From Thalassia testudinum (Eukaryota; Streptophyta; Magnoliopsida; Alismatales; Hydrocharitaceae): a DNA stretch of 64,000 nucleotides. The notes beneath the pieces were generated by a model. It was given only the letters and a program-made list of their open reading frames with translations, did not search any database and was not told where the DNA came from. The DNA is taken from contig JAZHRO010000063.1 of the NCBI GenBank assembly GCA_037157565.1, forward strand, positions 12,878,001 through 12,942,000. Reading direction: 5' to 3'. This document shows positions 33,409-46,279 of this stretch, piece by piece; the first letter of the stretch is position 1, and each line of letters begins with the position of its first letter. A program made the translations under genes and the position numbers.

Positions 33409-33410
33409 TA

Positions 33411-33428
33411 CCCCCATGCCTAAATCTT
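33411..33428 (-). other. Polypurine tract of NA4
   Basis: On the minus strand ACAAGATTTAGGCATGGGGG followed by TA and the LTR start TGATTACGCAG. Same motif family as the tracts of NA1-NA3. Confidence 0.75.
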
Positions 33429-33437
33429 GTTAGTCCC

Positions 33438-35823
33438 TAGAAAATGCAAAACTACATGCAAAATGTATAACTAAGTTATTTACATATTTGTCCTTAGAGG
33501 ATTGCTTATCATTTTTACCAAGTGTTTGACTAAAGATCCTTTTCTTTTTGTTTTTATCCAAGAATCTAGAAATCCAGACAATCATGAAAGTGTAGTGATG
33601 TAGCTTATGCAATAGATCCAAGTGAAAAGCCAATCAACATCTAAAGCTCATACTTGACCCTAGTAATATTCTATCTGGATAGGCAGACTTCTTCCCACGA
33701 GGATACAACAAGATAATCTGTAATTTCTACCCTAGTTTTTGCCTTAGGTAGAAGATGTCTGAGTCAAGTGGTTTTCATATTTGGTGGCTTACACTCATCT
33801 AATGCTACGTATAGACTAGTACTACAGACCTCTTGATTTTCAAACTATTAAATAAATCAACTTAGAGAGAGGTAGAGAAACTATGCTCTCTTTGGTTCCT
33901 TTGTACTCATTCTCTTCTTTTTTCTTTTTCTTTTCCTATCTGAGCTCATAAACTCACTAGATTTACAAATAGACTCAATATTTGGTGGTCTCACATGGCA
34001 TTAACACTTTAATTAAAGTTCTGATAACCCTACGACTAAGTCAGAATTCCTCAACCCCTATTCGGGCTGTCAGAAATACAGAAAAGTAGGTCAAGGTAGT
34101 ATTTAGTGGATCGCAAATGTGGTGGGTATTATTGCCTTAATATAAATGAAATAAATGCAACTTTGAGCCCAATACATTTTTTCAGACTCCTTTTTTTCTC
34201 CAAATATTTTTTTTTCTATGTATATTTTTTCTCATATCTATCAACACAATGTAATACAACAAAACACATATGGATTTTCACTCATGAGGCATTATTTGGG
34301 ATTGGTGATGTTTAAGAGGATATTGTGTACCTTATTTGGTGGAAGTGCCTACTCTCGACACCAGGAAAGGATTGGATAGGATAGCATATTCTCTGACCTT
34401 TGACACTAACACCCTTCTTCAGCTAAGGTTTCCGTAAAGGATGGTCGTAACCATCCACCTTAGTAATTGTTTTATTAGAAACTAACCTCTATGTATTTGA
34501 CTTATTTGGTGGCTCTTAAAAATTCGTACAAAGTTCGCATGCAGGAATCTTGAGCCAAAATTATGGCTAACTCCAACTATCATATCCAGTTATTGAGAAA
34601 CTAAGAGTTCTTGCACTAAACTTAGAGCACCAGTAGATACTCTACTCTCACCTCACAAATGTTTGGTAGATCTTAATGGAATAAAGCTTGCCTAGCTCCC
34701 TAACCACTGTTCAAGGGTTTAAGAAAAGAAGCAATACTTCTCGACAAACTAAATATATTTATTGGTCTTCATAATGAATCCATTGGAAAATCTACATGCA
34801 AGTATAATAGTTCTAATGGATTCTAAATTAAGGACTAAACTGAAGAATAAAATCCTTAGTAAAACCTCTTGCTAAAAATCTTTTATTCGTGGGAGCGATA
34901 TATATATATATGCTATGTATAGATAACCTTATAGTTGCACTTCAAAATTTTCCCTTGTCGGGTTACCTTCAGCTTGGTCTTAAATTTCCGAATAAAAAGT
35001 GAGTGGATGAGTCGAAAGTGGCTGTTGTGGACGATTTCTAGCTCCAATGCGAGCATTGGAGGTGGAGTTGGCTGTTCTTAAATTTTGGACCCTAAAGTGC
35101 AATTATCATGCTGCTAATGGGTTTTCTAAGGTGTTGGTAGGAAAATTTTCAGCTTATGTATTCTAGCCCCCTATGCCTAAGTTCATGCATGTCCACTTGC
35201 ATGAATATAAGGAAAGTAAATACAAGACAAGGGATAACTGGATATAAATCACTTGGAATAGCTCCTAATGCAAGAAATGAAAAATGCTAACACAATGATG
35301 GGAAACACAATATGCCAACACAATGATGCTATGAATCATGAGGTTTCCTGAAGTGCAATTATCAGCATATGCCAACACAATGATAGGAAACACAATATGA
35401 AAGAAGAATATGCTAAAATGAACAATGCTATGTATAGAAGGGAAGCATATGCTATTTATAAATGCTGAGTTTAATGCATCTAGTTAGGAAAAAACTCACT
35501 CAGATAGATCAGTGACTGCAGAAGAGTGGGTCAAGATCAAAAGGAAGGTGTGTTCGTCTACTCTAAGAATTTGTGGTCCACAAATGCGAACCAACTAATC
35601 ATATATCCCTACTCCAAAAAGTATTTCTATTGTAGAGTGTGGTATAGGGGTGAATCTCAGAGGATAATAAGATGGGGTATGTGATGCAAACCTTGCTCAT
35701 TAATCTAGTTCTAGAGTTCCAAGAGAGGTTACAAAGGAGATGGATTGATATTTTGATGGAAATGCAAGTCAAGTTCGGAGTTTGGATCATAAGGGTCTTC
35801 ATAATGATGATTTACATAAAAAA
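33438..35823 (-). other. NA4 3' non-coding region
   Basis: AT-rich, no credible gene on either strand. It contains a purine-box counterpart near 35163-35206 (minus strand TTAGGCATAGGGGGC, with a weakly conserved upstream part). Next to it, 35000-35150 is similar to NA5 59450-59600 (GGATAATTTCTAGCTC-type core), showing NA4 and NA5 are related. Confidence 0.55.
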
Positions 35824-37335
35824 TCATGCTTCCTCCAAGCCCCAGGTTATATGAGGATAGATGTGAGATTGGGATTTCATGTGGAAGTCACTAAAATCCT
35901 CATCAGAGATAGCTTCATCATCAAAAATAATTTCATCTTCATCAGAATTAGTCTCTGTCTCAGTCTTTGAGTTAGACCATCCATTAGATTGACTAGGATT
36001 ATAAGTTCATTCACAATTCACTCAGCTTAGCACTTCGATCCCTTTTTCCTCATCATTTTTGTCAAGTTCCTCACAATTCCTTGATTCAAATGCCCTTTCC
36101 ACCTCATTAGGTGGATCATCAGAAGCCTCCTCGAATAATTGGAGATCACAATCAATAGTAGAGAGTGTAGACTAAGGATTCTCCTCATCACCCTGGTAGG
36201 TGGGAAGTGAAATGTGCGAATCGGATAATATAGGAGTGAAAATAGATTCACTTCCTATACGAAGTGTCTCAGAATGATTAGTCATGTCAAAGCCAGATTC
36301 ATCCAGGCACATGTGATTATCAGAATCCTTAGGCAAAGTTATCTTCGAACTGTCCAAGTGTGCCTGACTAGAGATGTCAAAGTCATTAATCTCTCTATCT
36401 CCTTGAGGAATTTCTTCTATTTATCCATGGTTTCCATTATATCCAACCTTTCTTTGCTCAAATTGCTCCAAATTACTTGAGACACCCAAATCTAGATCAT
36501 CCTGCGAATCCTAACCTTAGGAATCCTTGAATATAAGGAAATCATATTCAGGCTCATAACTGATTGGTTCTCCAAAATGAAAGGCTCGCATTTCAGGGCT
36601 TCCATCAAGATTTAGATCCACAAGTGGATTTTCTTCCTTAATTCCATTAGGTGTCTCCCAGGATTGAAAATCAATGTTGGGGGTACCGACCCATTCCTCA
36701 TCACTTTCCAGGATGGTGCTCTTAGATGATTCCATTCCTGATATACCAAAATCATGTCCCATGACCCCATCAAAATCGTCTTCTGTCTTAGAATTGATTT
36801 TCAAGGCATCAACATAATCCAGTTTAGGTAACTGTCCAAATGAATCCTCTCCAGCAATTTTAGGCATAACCACTTCAGATTCTCCAAAATCCTCAAGAGT
36901 ATTCTCCACTTGATATTGCAAAAGCAATATATCTTGAAGTATGTGATTTTGTTTAGTTAGCCTAGTTAGGGATTCTAATTCTTGAAGGGCTAACATAAGA
37001 GATTTTTGGGTTGAGATCAAAGTCTGTCTCTCCTCCCAATCAGTGGTGGTTTGGACTTCATGTAGATAAATTGCAACCTTGTCCTTGAACTTTGCTACCA
37101 TTTGTTGCAATCTAAGAAGTGGTTGCTAATCCATTTGTGGCTCCTTAGTGATGATTTGTGTAGGGCTATAGTGAGGTGAAGTCGGTTTAAGTGTATCCCG
37201 AGGGTGAGAAATATAGATATTGAAATCAAACCCTGGGTAATGAGGAGGGGTCTCCTACCTTGTAGGGGTGGGAATCATAGTTGGGCTAGGAGAAGAGTAA
37301 GAAGACTTGTGAGGGTGGTAGAAAGGGTTAGACAT
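35824..37335 (-). pseudogene. NA4 reading frame: Pro/Ser/Tyr-rich, helical and acidic protein
   Basis: A single minus-strand frame of 503 codons from ATG at 37335 to TGA at 35824, with no frameshift but about eight in-frame stops. The N-terminus is MSNPFYHPHKSSYSSPSPT; similar Ser/Tyr/Pro-rich sequence continues upstream in frame to about 37392, so the true start may be earlier. A helical stretch follows (QQMVAKFKDKVAIYLHEVQ, LISTQKSLMLALQELESLT), then a long acidic region rich in Asp, Glu, Ser and Asn. The order of compositional domains matches NA1-NA3, though residue-level similarity is weak by eye. Function unknown. The absence of indels with many stops fits decay by cytosine deamination. 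Confidence 0.65.
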
Positions 37336-37392
37336 TTCAGTTAACTAAGAAGAATAAGATGGTTGGGAAGAATAAGAACTAGGCGATGCAAA

Positions 37393-38865
37393 AGTCACCT
37401 TCGCTGCCTTGGGTTTGGTTCCCAAGGCTCAACCAATTCAAGTCTTAAAGAACTCCTTCCTTGCATACACCAACGACAAGGGTTGGTATAGCCAAGCCAA
37501 ACAAGGCTAAGGCCTTGTTAATCAAATTGGTCCTTTAGAAATCAGATGGCCAGATATTTCATTAACATTTTAATTCTTGAGGAAGAATTCATTACAAAAT
37601 CGACTGAATGTAATCCTAACTTTTTATGTTAACCCAGCCAGCCTGTTATGAAGGGACTAAGGGGAAGGTTCTTCCCTTGGCTTTCGCCTCCAAGTCCTTG
37701 ATACACCATAGACACGACTGTTCGGTACTACCCCATAGACTTGGCACTGGGTTTGGCTGAAGAGGTTGTGATGAACCAGTAGTTCAATAACAATTGTAGG
37801 TTAATTAATGTATTCTTTATAATTGTGTTAACCTTTTTACTCTTCAATTGGGGTGTTTGGTGAGTGGTCAACAAAGTGACTTGACTCACCAACTAGTCAC
37901 TAGACTCACTTGAGTCCAAGAAGGTCTATGTGGTCTCGAAAAGTAAAACCCTAACTGTTGAACCTAGGGTTTATGCAATTGCTAAATAATCAACCAGTAG
38001 ACCACAAATCACATTAAAAGTATCCTAAAAAATGCACTTGGAATTTAAATAAGTTAAAAATTAGCAGGAAAATTCCTTTTCAAATAAGCTTTCCAAAGAA
38101 TTATTTCTTGGAATTTCTACTATTCCAAGTAATTCAATAGGAATTTTTAACTAACAGAGGGTCAGACAAGGTAGATTGACCCCTTATTGGTTTTCTCCTT
38201 GAAACAGTCTTAAATCAGATCCAAAAATTAGGGAAAAATATGAGAATTAAGTCTTACTTGATCAGGTTTGAAACCTCATTGATTTTAGGTCAATCTGTTT
38301 TGTGTATCGTTCAGAATCAATTTTTCAAAATAAAAAAAATCCAGATCTCAATTTGTTTGACCCTCGTGCAATTCGCGAATTTTTAAAAATAACTCACTAA
38401 AAATGTTTTCAAATGAATGGTGGCATTGGAAAGATAATTTGAAAATATGTTTCCAACCTGACTTTCAACAATTTTGGATCTATAAATATTCGATAATTGA
38501 TTTTTAAATACGATAAAATTTTTTTGTCAAATTTCAAAAAGTCTAGAAGAGGCATTTGAAAATCTTTTCAAGATAAAATGAACCTTTTCAAAGGAAAAAT
38601 ATTTTCCAAATTTTGTGAGTTTTTTTTTCTAGATATTTTTTCTTTTTGGAGAGAATTTTTCTGGGTTTTTTTTTCAAAAGCAAATCCTAACCTAAGATTC
38701 AAGAGGAAATCTTAAATCCTAAGATGTGGCGCATACCTGGAATTCTTCAACTGCACTCAATGCATGTGCAGAACCGATAATTATGTATACCTACACACCA
38801 TTAATGAATAGAGAGACATATGTCAGAATTAAATGCGAGAATCGAAAATCAAAAATTGTGTTGCC
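37393..38865 (-). other. NA4 leader
   Basis: About 1.5 kb between primer site and frame on the minus strand. AT-rich, with no credible gene. It includes a CCTTCCCCTTAGTCCCTTC-like segment near 37650 and a block near 37640-37730 that corresponds to the GAAGGTTCTTCC...GGTGCAAGCC region of the NA1-NA3 leaders in reverse orientation. Confidence 0.5.
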
Positions 38866-38883
38866 TCCCCGGCAACGACGCCA
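38866..38883 (-). other. Primer binding site of NA4, tRNA-Asp type
   Basis: On the minus strand TGGCGTCGTTGCCGGGGA, two bases after the LTR end CCAACA. It differs from the Athila consensus by one base. Confidence 0.88.
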
Positions 38884-38885
38884 TT

Positions 38886-38978
38886 TGTTGGAAGTGGGAA
38901 ATCACATTCTGATTAAAATGTGTGATAGTAAAGTTGAGATTCCGATTCAATAATAATTTTTACATAATGAGATGTGAA
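38886..38978 (-). repeat. NA4 5' LTR, first piece (3' end of the LTR)
   Basis: Matches 29555-29645 of the 3' LTR, including GATTAAAATG and AATAATTTTTA.ATAA.GAGA. It is cut by NA3 at GTGAA (38974-38978) and continues at 54774. Confidence 0.85.
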
Positions 38979-39988
38979 TGGTGTAAACATGTTTATATCA
39001 CATTTAATGTCTATTTGTGTGTTCTTAGGCATAGAATTGCATCACATATTATAAATATTGCATAACAATGTTCATCTTGCATTTAGGTTAGTTTGTACAA
39101 AAATTGAGGTTAATTGTCTCCTTTTATGGCTAGGTACAGGGCAACTTTTTAATCAGGTCTTTGGACCAAGAATCCAACCATACGGATCTAATTAGGGTGA
39201 CGACGGGAGTTCAACGACTCCAAGATCACCCTGATCGAACATCTGTAGCATCAGATATAGATTTAGGAAGTGTAAAGATCAAGGGCCAAGATGGTGTTAA
39301 TCCACACCTCTGATGACAAATCTGACTGCATAGATGGGTTCGGATCGACAATCACAGCCTAACAGCATGAAGATCGGTCCAATTCAAAACTCGTGGCACC
39401 GTTTACAACACATAGAAGATGGACAACCAAGATGGCTCCACGTGGCACCATCTCAGTCGTTCGATCAGCCCTAGGGACCCGCTGTTGCAACACTGAAGGT
39501 CTTCCATGGCACAAACCTAGCCGTTGGATCATGATCCAACGGCCAGGATTAATTCTGAAGCGTCGCTCTCCTCTTCTGAAGGTGCAACGAAGTGAGATAT
39601 GGGCCATTGGATCTTAATCCAACGATCGTGAGTCTACGGGGCTTAAATAAAATTCGCATCAAAGCAGCAGCTGTAGTGCAGCGGCTACGCCGCTGCGGGA
39701 GAGACATAGGTCACGACGTCGAATCGCCATGCGCCTAAAATCAGAACAAAGAGCAAGGGTGCAACGATTCTGACCGCCAGATGGCAAGCGTGTGGGTGAC
39801 GAGCGGAGGCGTGGCGCAATGGGGAGCTTCGGATCATGTATGCGTGTGATCACATGAGTCTGCACGCCGCATCACATGCACAGGTGTACGACAGTTGAAG
39901 CACGACATGGGCAAGGACGACTTTAAGCTGTTCGATCTTATGATCGGATGGCTGATGTTATCCAAACATGGGGGTGCATTTTAGGCAC
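38979..39988 (+). repeat. NA3 5' LTR, first piece
   Basis: Matches 52907-53924 of the 3' LTR. Contains an imperfect G-box palindrome TGGCTCCACGTGGCACCA (39433-39450). Cut by NA2 at GGCAC (39984-39988); the second piece is 47815-48668. Confidence 0.9.
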
Positions 39989-41517
39989 TGATATAGACAC
40001 ATCTATCTAGGTTAAAATGCCTATTCATGCATGTTCCTAGGCTTAGATTTGCATTTAATGCTATAAATATTGCATAACATGCATCATTGTGCATTTAGAG
40101 TAGTTGTATATATTTTGGGTTAATTAGGTTCTTTTTTATGGTTAGGAGAGGAGAGGATTTATTTCAGGGCCTCGGATGGACTATCAGACCATACAGATCT
40201 GATTAATACGACGATCGGAGTCTAACGCCTCTGAAATCATCCAGATCGGAGTCCCATAGCATCACATGAAGCCCGAGGAAGATCAACGGCCAGGGGGCAA
40301 TGCGACATCCATACGGGTTTTGGATGGAAAATCCGACCATACGGATGGATCCGGAGCGACTATCGCAGTCCGACAATGCAGGAATCATCCTGATCTGAGC
40401 ACCGTGGCACCCTCTACAAAAGAAAGAAGAATGGGCGGCCCAGGTGGCGCCATGTGGCGCCATCCAGGTCGCCCAACACCAGCCAGCAGCAGCAGCGCAC
40501 ACGCACAGCCGTAGCCACGCGTAGCGCACTTGCACAGCCATAGTCGCGCATAGCAGCAGCACAGTGTATTGCACACACGCACGTGCACACAAGGCGCATG
40601 ATGCTCACAAGCTGAGCGCGCCAGAGGGGCAAGTGCCAGCGGGGCGGGCACAGATCTTCAGCGATGCACCTTTAGTGACGCTTGCAGCTGTCACCAATGG
40701 TCAGCGCATGCCAGCAAGTGGATTTGAAGGGCGGATCTTCAGCGACAACTGCAACGACGTTTATGGACATCAGTAATGACCCAGAAGCGAATTTGTTCTT
40801 CCTCCACTATAAAAGGACCTACCCACCACCATTCCAAACCATCTCTTCCTTTCTTCCTCTCACCATCTCTAAGGCTCTAGAGAGAGCTTGTCCCAAGCCC
40901 GGGATGCTCCTCTAGAGTAAAACCAAATAGTTTTCCATCCGCTCACCCCCCTTCGTGGAGCATCCCGTGGCCGTCCTCTCATCGCCCTTCGGGAAGAAGA
41001 TCCTCGCCGCGACGTCGTCCTACCCCATCCTCTATCCTCCAGCTCCATCCTCCTTGGCCTCGCTCCTCACCACCTTCCTCCAGGAGAAGTCATAGCGAGT
41101 GGTCCTCCGAGAAACCGTCGAGGGGGATTTCTCTCACCTCATTCTATCCTTTTATGCTTTCATAGTGTAGATTTTTCCTGCTTTTGTAGTGTAACAAGCA
41201 ATTCTTGATGAATAGATGATTGTTTCTCTCTCTCTCTCTCTCTCTTTTATATTTGTAAGTAGATTAGCTAAATAAGCATTTGTTGATCTAATCTCTTGCT
41301 TCCTAAAAATACCAAAAAAATTAGAAAAGATAAAAACGACCAAGAACAAATAAAAGCGAAGTGTGGTTTTCAAGTAAAGTAAACATCGCCTCCCTGTGTT
41401 AGACCCGAGACTCCTTTATAGTTTCGATATAAATTTTATTTGATCGATGTGTTTTGCAACTACGACGACAGGTTACTTGTAACCTCGATTTCTAAACACG
41501 CGAAGCACGCACGACCA
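39989..41517 (+). repeat. NA2 5' LTR
   Basis: Begins TGATATAGACACATC. It holds the palindrome TGGCGCCATGTGGCGCCA (40445-40462), TTTAGTGACG...TGTCACCAA (40671-40696), TATA box (40808-40815), a CT run (41223-41245), and the GTGTTAGACCCGAGACTCC version of the common box (about 41396). Ends CGACCA. Confidence 0.93.
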
Positions 41518-41520
41518 TTT

Positions 41521-41538
41521 TGGCACCATTGCCGGGGA
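41521..41538 (+). other. Primer binding site of NA2, tRNA-Asp type
   Basis: TGGCACCATTGCCGGGGA, three bases after the LTR end; two differences from the consensus. Confidence 0.88.
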
Positions 41539-42775
41539 GGCAATGGAATTTACTTTATTTTTTTTATTACGTTTCTTTGCATTTACATAGCATTAACCTT
41601 ACTTGTCTTTGATCTACTGTCTTGTAGGTACACTAGAATGGAGATCCAAGTGTGGTAGACCGGAGTAAAGTGCTGGTAGAGTGTTTTGTAAGTGTTCCCC
41701 ACTCCACCCCCACCTTAATTTTCATTCCATAACCTAATAACTCAAACTCAAATCAACTTAGGTACTTTTTATAAACCCTAGGATAGATTTGGTTGTTTGT
41801 TTGCCACCTTCACTCACCTCGCCATTCGCATATATAAAAAACTAAAAAAAAATATTCTTCTCTTGTGGGATTTAACTGAAAGCTACACACTTAACACCCA
41901 CAACTTCTTATCATAAGGCACACAATCACTTTGATTCTACCACTTAACCAGGATCTGACCTGTGAACCCGGTACACTTCAACTCAATACAAATAAGTGAG
42001 TAGAAATCTAAACAGGTTAAGCATTCTTGTGTGCCTTAACTAAGTGGTGCAACAAACCAATTGATTGAGCTGTTTGGGCCACACCACTCAATCTAAAATT
42101 GATCCATCTAGTAGCTTGCCACTTAGGGTTGATTCTTAGGCTAAACCAGGCACTCCACATTATTTTTTATTTTTATAGGAACATATCATCACCCGTGCTT
42201 TCAAAACTTGGAGTGTTCTACTAAACCTTGATTGAACCAACCTAAGAATTAAACCCTAAAAGCTACTAAACAAGGTTAAATCCTAAATGACACATCATCA
42301 AATAACCTTATTTGAGAACCCTGGTTGTGCACGCACACACATTTTAACTAATCATTAAGGGCATAACCCATCATAAGGGCCCATCACATTCCAAGAGCAT
42401 GATCATCCCAAGCCTAACTAAAACTGAGTAGACGTTGGCCTTAAGGATTGATTCGCTCTTTGGGGCTCAGATTGAGATTTTCTTTCGATTAATCTGCTTT
42501 TGCTGGTCCATCTAATGTTTAGCTAGGGGAGTAGCGTCAAACGACCGCGGCTAAGGGGTACACTAGGAACCCGAGGTGCAAGCCAAAGGAAGAACCTTCT
42601 CTCCAATCCCTCCTTCGAACTAGTTGGATTGACCGAATAAATTAGACTAAATCATTTATAATCTCAAGATGGGTCCTGGGAGTCTATAAGTCTTTAGGCT
42701 ACCCACATAAGGATAGGTTTGGTTGATTGTACTACAGGGCACCTTTCTCTCTTCTGTTTTCCCTCCTACTTCACC
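41539..42775 (+). other. NA2 leader with stem-loop
   Basis: Aligns with the NA1 leader. The stem-loop has arms AGTGGTG (42043-42049) and CACCACT (42082-42088), 7 bp, at the same place as in NA1 and NA3. No credible gene. Confidence 0.6.
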
Positions 42776-44502
42776 ATGTACCCTTCCACTTCTTACATGC
42801 ATTTCCCATCCTATCCGCCAACCACCACTTATCCCCAAGATGATTGCTATCCCAACTTCACTTGTAATTACCCATCCACTAGCTAGGATGACTTTGATTG
42901 GGGATATGAATCTGGACCTCAGTATCCATGGCCTAACCTTGGACAACAAGACTATGATTATTCTCCTTCTCAGAGCTACAATGATTATAGATCTTCATCC
43001 TTTGATCACCAAACCAACTCGATCTGCAATCAGGAAGGATATAATGATTATAACACCTACCCTCCCCAGTATTCCACTGAAAATAGGTCATCTCCCTTCT
43101 TTGAACAACCCAAGATGACCTATTACGTGGGAGGAACCCGAGAACCTCGACATCTTGACTCCCTTAGATTTAACTTGAACCCACCCAAACGTGAACCGAA
43201 CCAATCAGTTCAGGTGAACCAGATCCAGGATAGGGTGTTGGCTAATTTGAGAAACACTATACAATCTTTAGAAGCTCAGCCAACACCATGCACCGAAGCA
43301 CTAGAGCCTATGATCAAATGATTGATGAATTTAATAGTTCTCTATTGGATTTGCTCCAAAGTGTTAGGGATAGGGACTTAGGTGAGTTTCTTCTTGGGAA
43401 ATTGTCGAGGTTGAAGATGAAATTTGTGGTTGCACTAGTCAAATCTTGGGATGATTCTCAAGATGAACCCCCTTCAAGAGAGCCAATGTCTGAACCCGCT
43501 CAGGAACCTATTGGGGGGGATACATTTTCTGAGACTGGGGATGACCAAGATGGGCTAGAGCAACCATTTGAGGATGAATAGATTGATTCACCCGAGATCC
43601 CCAAGCCAGGGAGCGAGGAAATATATGTCTCCATGGACCATGAAATGACATATGATTTTGAGACATATATAAATGAGGATCATGGATTCTTTGACTCTGA
43701 GGGAGAAGAATCTTTTGGTGAAGTCTCACTTGAACTTAAGGAAGAGGATTTTAGTGAGACAAATGGGCTTAAGGAATCTGACAAACTAGTTGATAGCCCA
43801 ATTATTGAAGATTTGGATTCGGTTGGGGCTAACTTGGAGGATTTCAATCCTCTTTTACTAGAAGATTCAGTTAATAGCCCCATTCCTCAACCACACCCCA
43901 AATGGATTGATTTTGATTTGGAAATCATTGCACCCAAGTCAATCTTGAGTCAGCCACAATTTCTGGACTTGGGAGAATCTTATGGGGCGAATGATATGTT
44001 AGAGGTCCCGAAACCTGAGCACCTGATGTTGGAGGATAGAATTGTTGAAATAAAAATTTGGGAGGCTAATTCTGAGGGAAGTTTGATTTTGGATCTAAGG
44101 GTACCTATTGACCTAAAACCACCTACTTTCTACCAGGACCCTTACGGTATCTTTCACGTGCAACCCAACCTCGAAATAACTGATTATTTTTTTAAGCAAG
44201 ATGTTAAGTGGACAACCGTACCTATTGAACCATCTTTACCCGTTATCCGACACTTTGGTCTTGGGTTGCACATCCCAAAATCGTAGGCCCAACCCCACAA
44301 GCTTAACAACCTTCGATTCTGGGTGATTTTCATCAAGAACCTGAGAACCACTCGACCCTGGGGCATGGGTCTGCACCATAATCTCATCCACGTCTGTGGA
44401 CAACTTCTACTGGTGGGTTTCAGGATCAATATTTTGATTTTGATTCTGAGCCGCACTTGTCAATTCTCAATCTCTTCTTTGTATGTATGCTATGCCTAGT
44501 TA
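42776..44502 (+). pseudogene. NA2 copy of the NA-type reading frame (best preserved)
   Basis: About 575 codons from ATG 42776 to TAG 44502. N-terminus MYPSTSYMHFPSYPPTTTYP, rich in Pro, Tyr, Ser and Asp to about residue 130. A helical segment (LRNTIQSLEAQP, later LLDLLQSVRDRDLGEFLLGK) spans about residues 145-225. An acidic region (for example DFETYINEDHGFF) runs to about residue 420. The C-terminal part has LRVPIDLKPPTFYQDPYGIF, RHFGLGLHIP and, past a TAG at 44284, RPWGMGLHHNLIHVCGQLLL. Lesions: TAG 42884, a one-base deletion near 43317, TAG 43579 and TAG 44284 (shared with NA1; NA3 has CAG). No membrane segment, zinc knuckle or catalytic motif is visible. Unknown family, probably the element's own protein. 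Confidence 0.75.
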
Positions 44503-46259
44503 AAGGCATTAAACTTAGCACGTGTGTGATAAATGCCAGTTTATCATCATTTTTATGCATTAAAACAAACTTAGCTCTTAGGATTTTGCTCCGCAAACGG
44601 GTTTTTGGGCTGCATTTAGGCATCAATTAGGTTAGGCATGCATTGTAGTTTTTATTATCTTTTTATGAGTGTTAGGGATATGCAGATTGTCAGAACTCCA
44701 AAACCCTAGCACTCAGGAAGGGAACTGGTGATGAAGAAGCTCAAACTAACTGGAAACATTTGGCCTCCATGGACGACCCTAGATACACCCCTATCTAGGA
44801 ATATAAATTTAAGAGTTGATCGGTTTTACGCGTTACAACGACGTATTTTAACAAACCGCGTGAAATTGCTATCAATGTGTATACACTCTTCACTTTGCAG
44901 AGCTGACCGGATTTTCATGACACTTAGGTGATATTCAGTTTACTCTACCCTTTTCATGTCTTTGTTTTTACAATGAGGACATTGCATCATTTAGGCATGG
45001 AGGGGTGGATAATCAATTCCTGAAATCAGTATGTTACTCCGTAGAATTTCTTTTAGTTTCTTATAAAGTTAAAAAAAAAATTCAAAATTCAAAAGGATAA
45101 AAGAAGAAAGAATTTAGGAAAAGAGAACTTAGGCATTTGGAAGTTGTTAACTTTAGGAAATGATACGATAGGACCTAAACACTTAGACTCTTCAGGTCTT
45201 TGGGCTTAATTAGCCCGGGTGTCCACTCGAATGTGGACTTAGTCTTGAGTCCTTGGCAATTAAAATTCATTTTAAGTTGGTAAATAAATTAGGATGATAA
45301 GTATACGACGTATCAACCCGCCCTCTGATTTGGGGGGATTTTAAGGCTAAGCATCTACACACTATTCGCACTGACTCACTTTCCTATGGTTTTTACGAAA
45401 ATTGGGTAGCTAATGGACCGACTTGGGTGGTATGGCTGGCAAGTTGTCGGTGGTAACAGCTCATCGACCGGTTGTCCAGAGCCAAGCCACAAGACCATTT
45501 TCGTTGTACTTCCTTTAGGTAAATCTTAGATCAGGGAAGCCACCTACTTAGAAAAAAAGAAAAAGAAAAAAGAAAAAAGAAAAAAAAACACCCAAAAAGA
45601 AAAAAATAGAAAAAGGAGAAAATAAAAAAAGAAAATAATAAAGCCACACTTCACCGCACGAGTATGGCTGGCAAGTGATTGTAGGTAACAGCCCATTGGC
45701 CGATTGTCCAGAGCCCAGCTCATAAAAAGCACAATAATTCCCAAAACGCCTAGGGAAGAAGCAGGGAAGTAGAATAAATCGAGGAGATATACACTGGGTT
45801 CGCCCTTGTGTTGACCCCATAAATAAAAGTAGAGAGAAAACTACTGATCGTAAAGATAAACCTTTAGGCAAGGTCACCTATGGTCGTAGAAACCTAAAGT
45901 TCATCTTAACAGCTGTTTTGTGAGTCTAACACTTCTTCACGAAGATGCCTAGAGCTTAGAGTCCTCTTCGAGTCTTGGGTGGGTTGAGTAGCCGTAAAAA
46001 GTTATCCTGGAACTCTCACACTCCAAAAGTACAAAAAAATTACAAAAGAAGAAAAATAAGAAAATGTATCTTCCCTTTTCAAATAAGGTGAGGACTTGGG
46101 CGATCAGCATTCTGGCAGACACTCGGGTACTGTTTAGCCTTCGTAGTTTAGAACCTTAGTTGAAATTTTCTATTGTTAGTAAACGACTTAGGCCTAAGCG
46201 ATTTAATCCTAATTGTGATTTTATACATAGCATGTAGTTTAATTTTGCTAAGGACCAGC
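44503..46259 (+). other. NA2 3' non-coding region
   Basis: Same order as NA1: the internal purine box (44971-45010), an A-rich tract, the spaced direct repeat (45431-45490 and 45663-45722), and a GAGGACTTGGGCGATC block (about 46091). Solo LTR S5 (44527-44874) is inserted near its start. No credible gene. Confidence 0.65.
44527..44874 (+). mobile_element. S5: 348-bp solo LTR or small LTR-like insertion
   Basis: Absent from NA1, which reads straight through at GCGTGTGTATAC (about 5110-5121). The insert starts TGATAAATGCCAG and ends TTGCTATCA, with GTGTG (44522-44526) and ATGTG (44875-44879) flanking it. TG...CA ends, a 5-bp duplication and no internal coding sequence fit a solo LTR of a short-LTR family that I cannot name. 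Confidence 0.75.
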
Positions 46260-46277
46260 AAAAGATAGGCATGGGGG
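46260..46277 (+). other. Polypurine tract of NA2
   Basis: AAAAGATAGGCATGGGGG, two bases before the 3' LTR; same as NA1 apart from one extra G. Confidence 0.85.
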
Positions 46278-46279
46278 TA

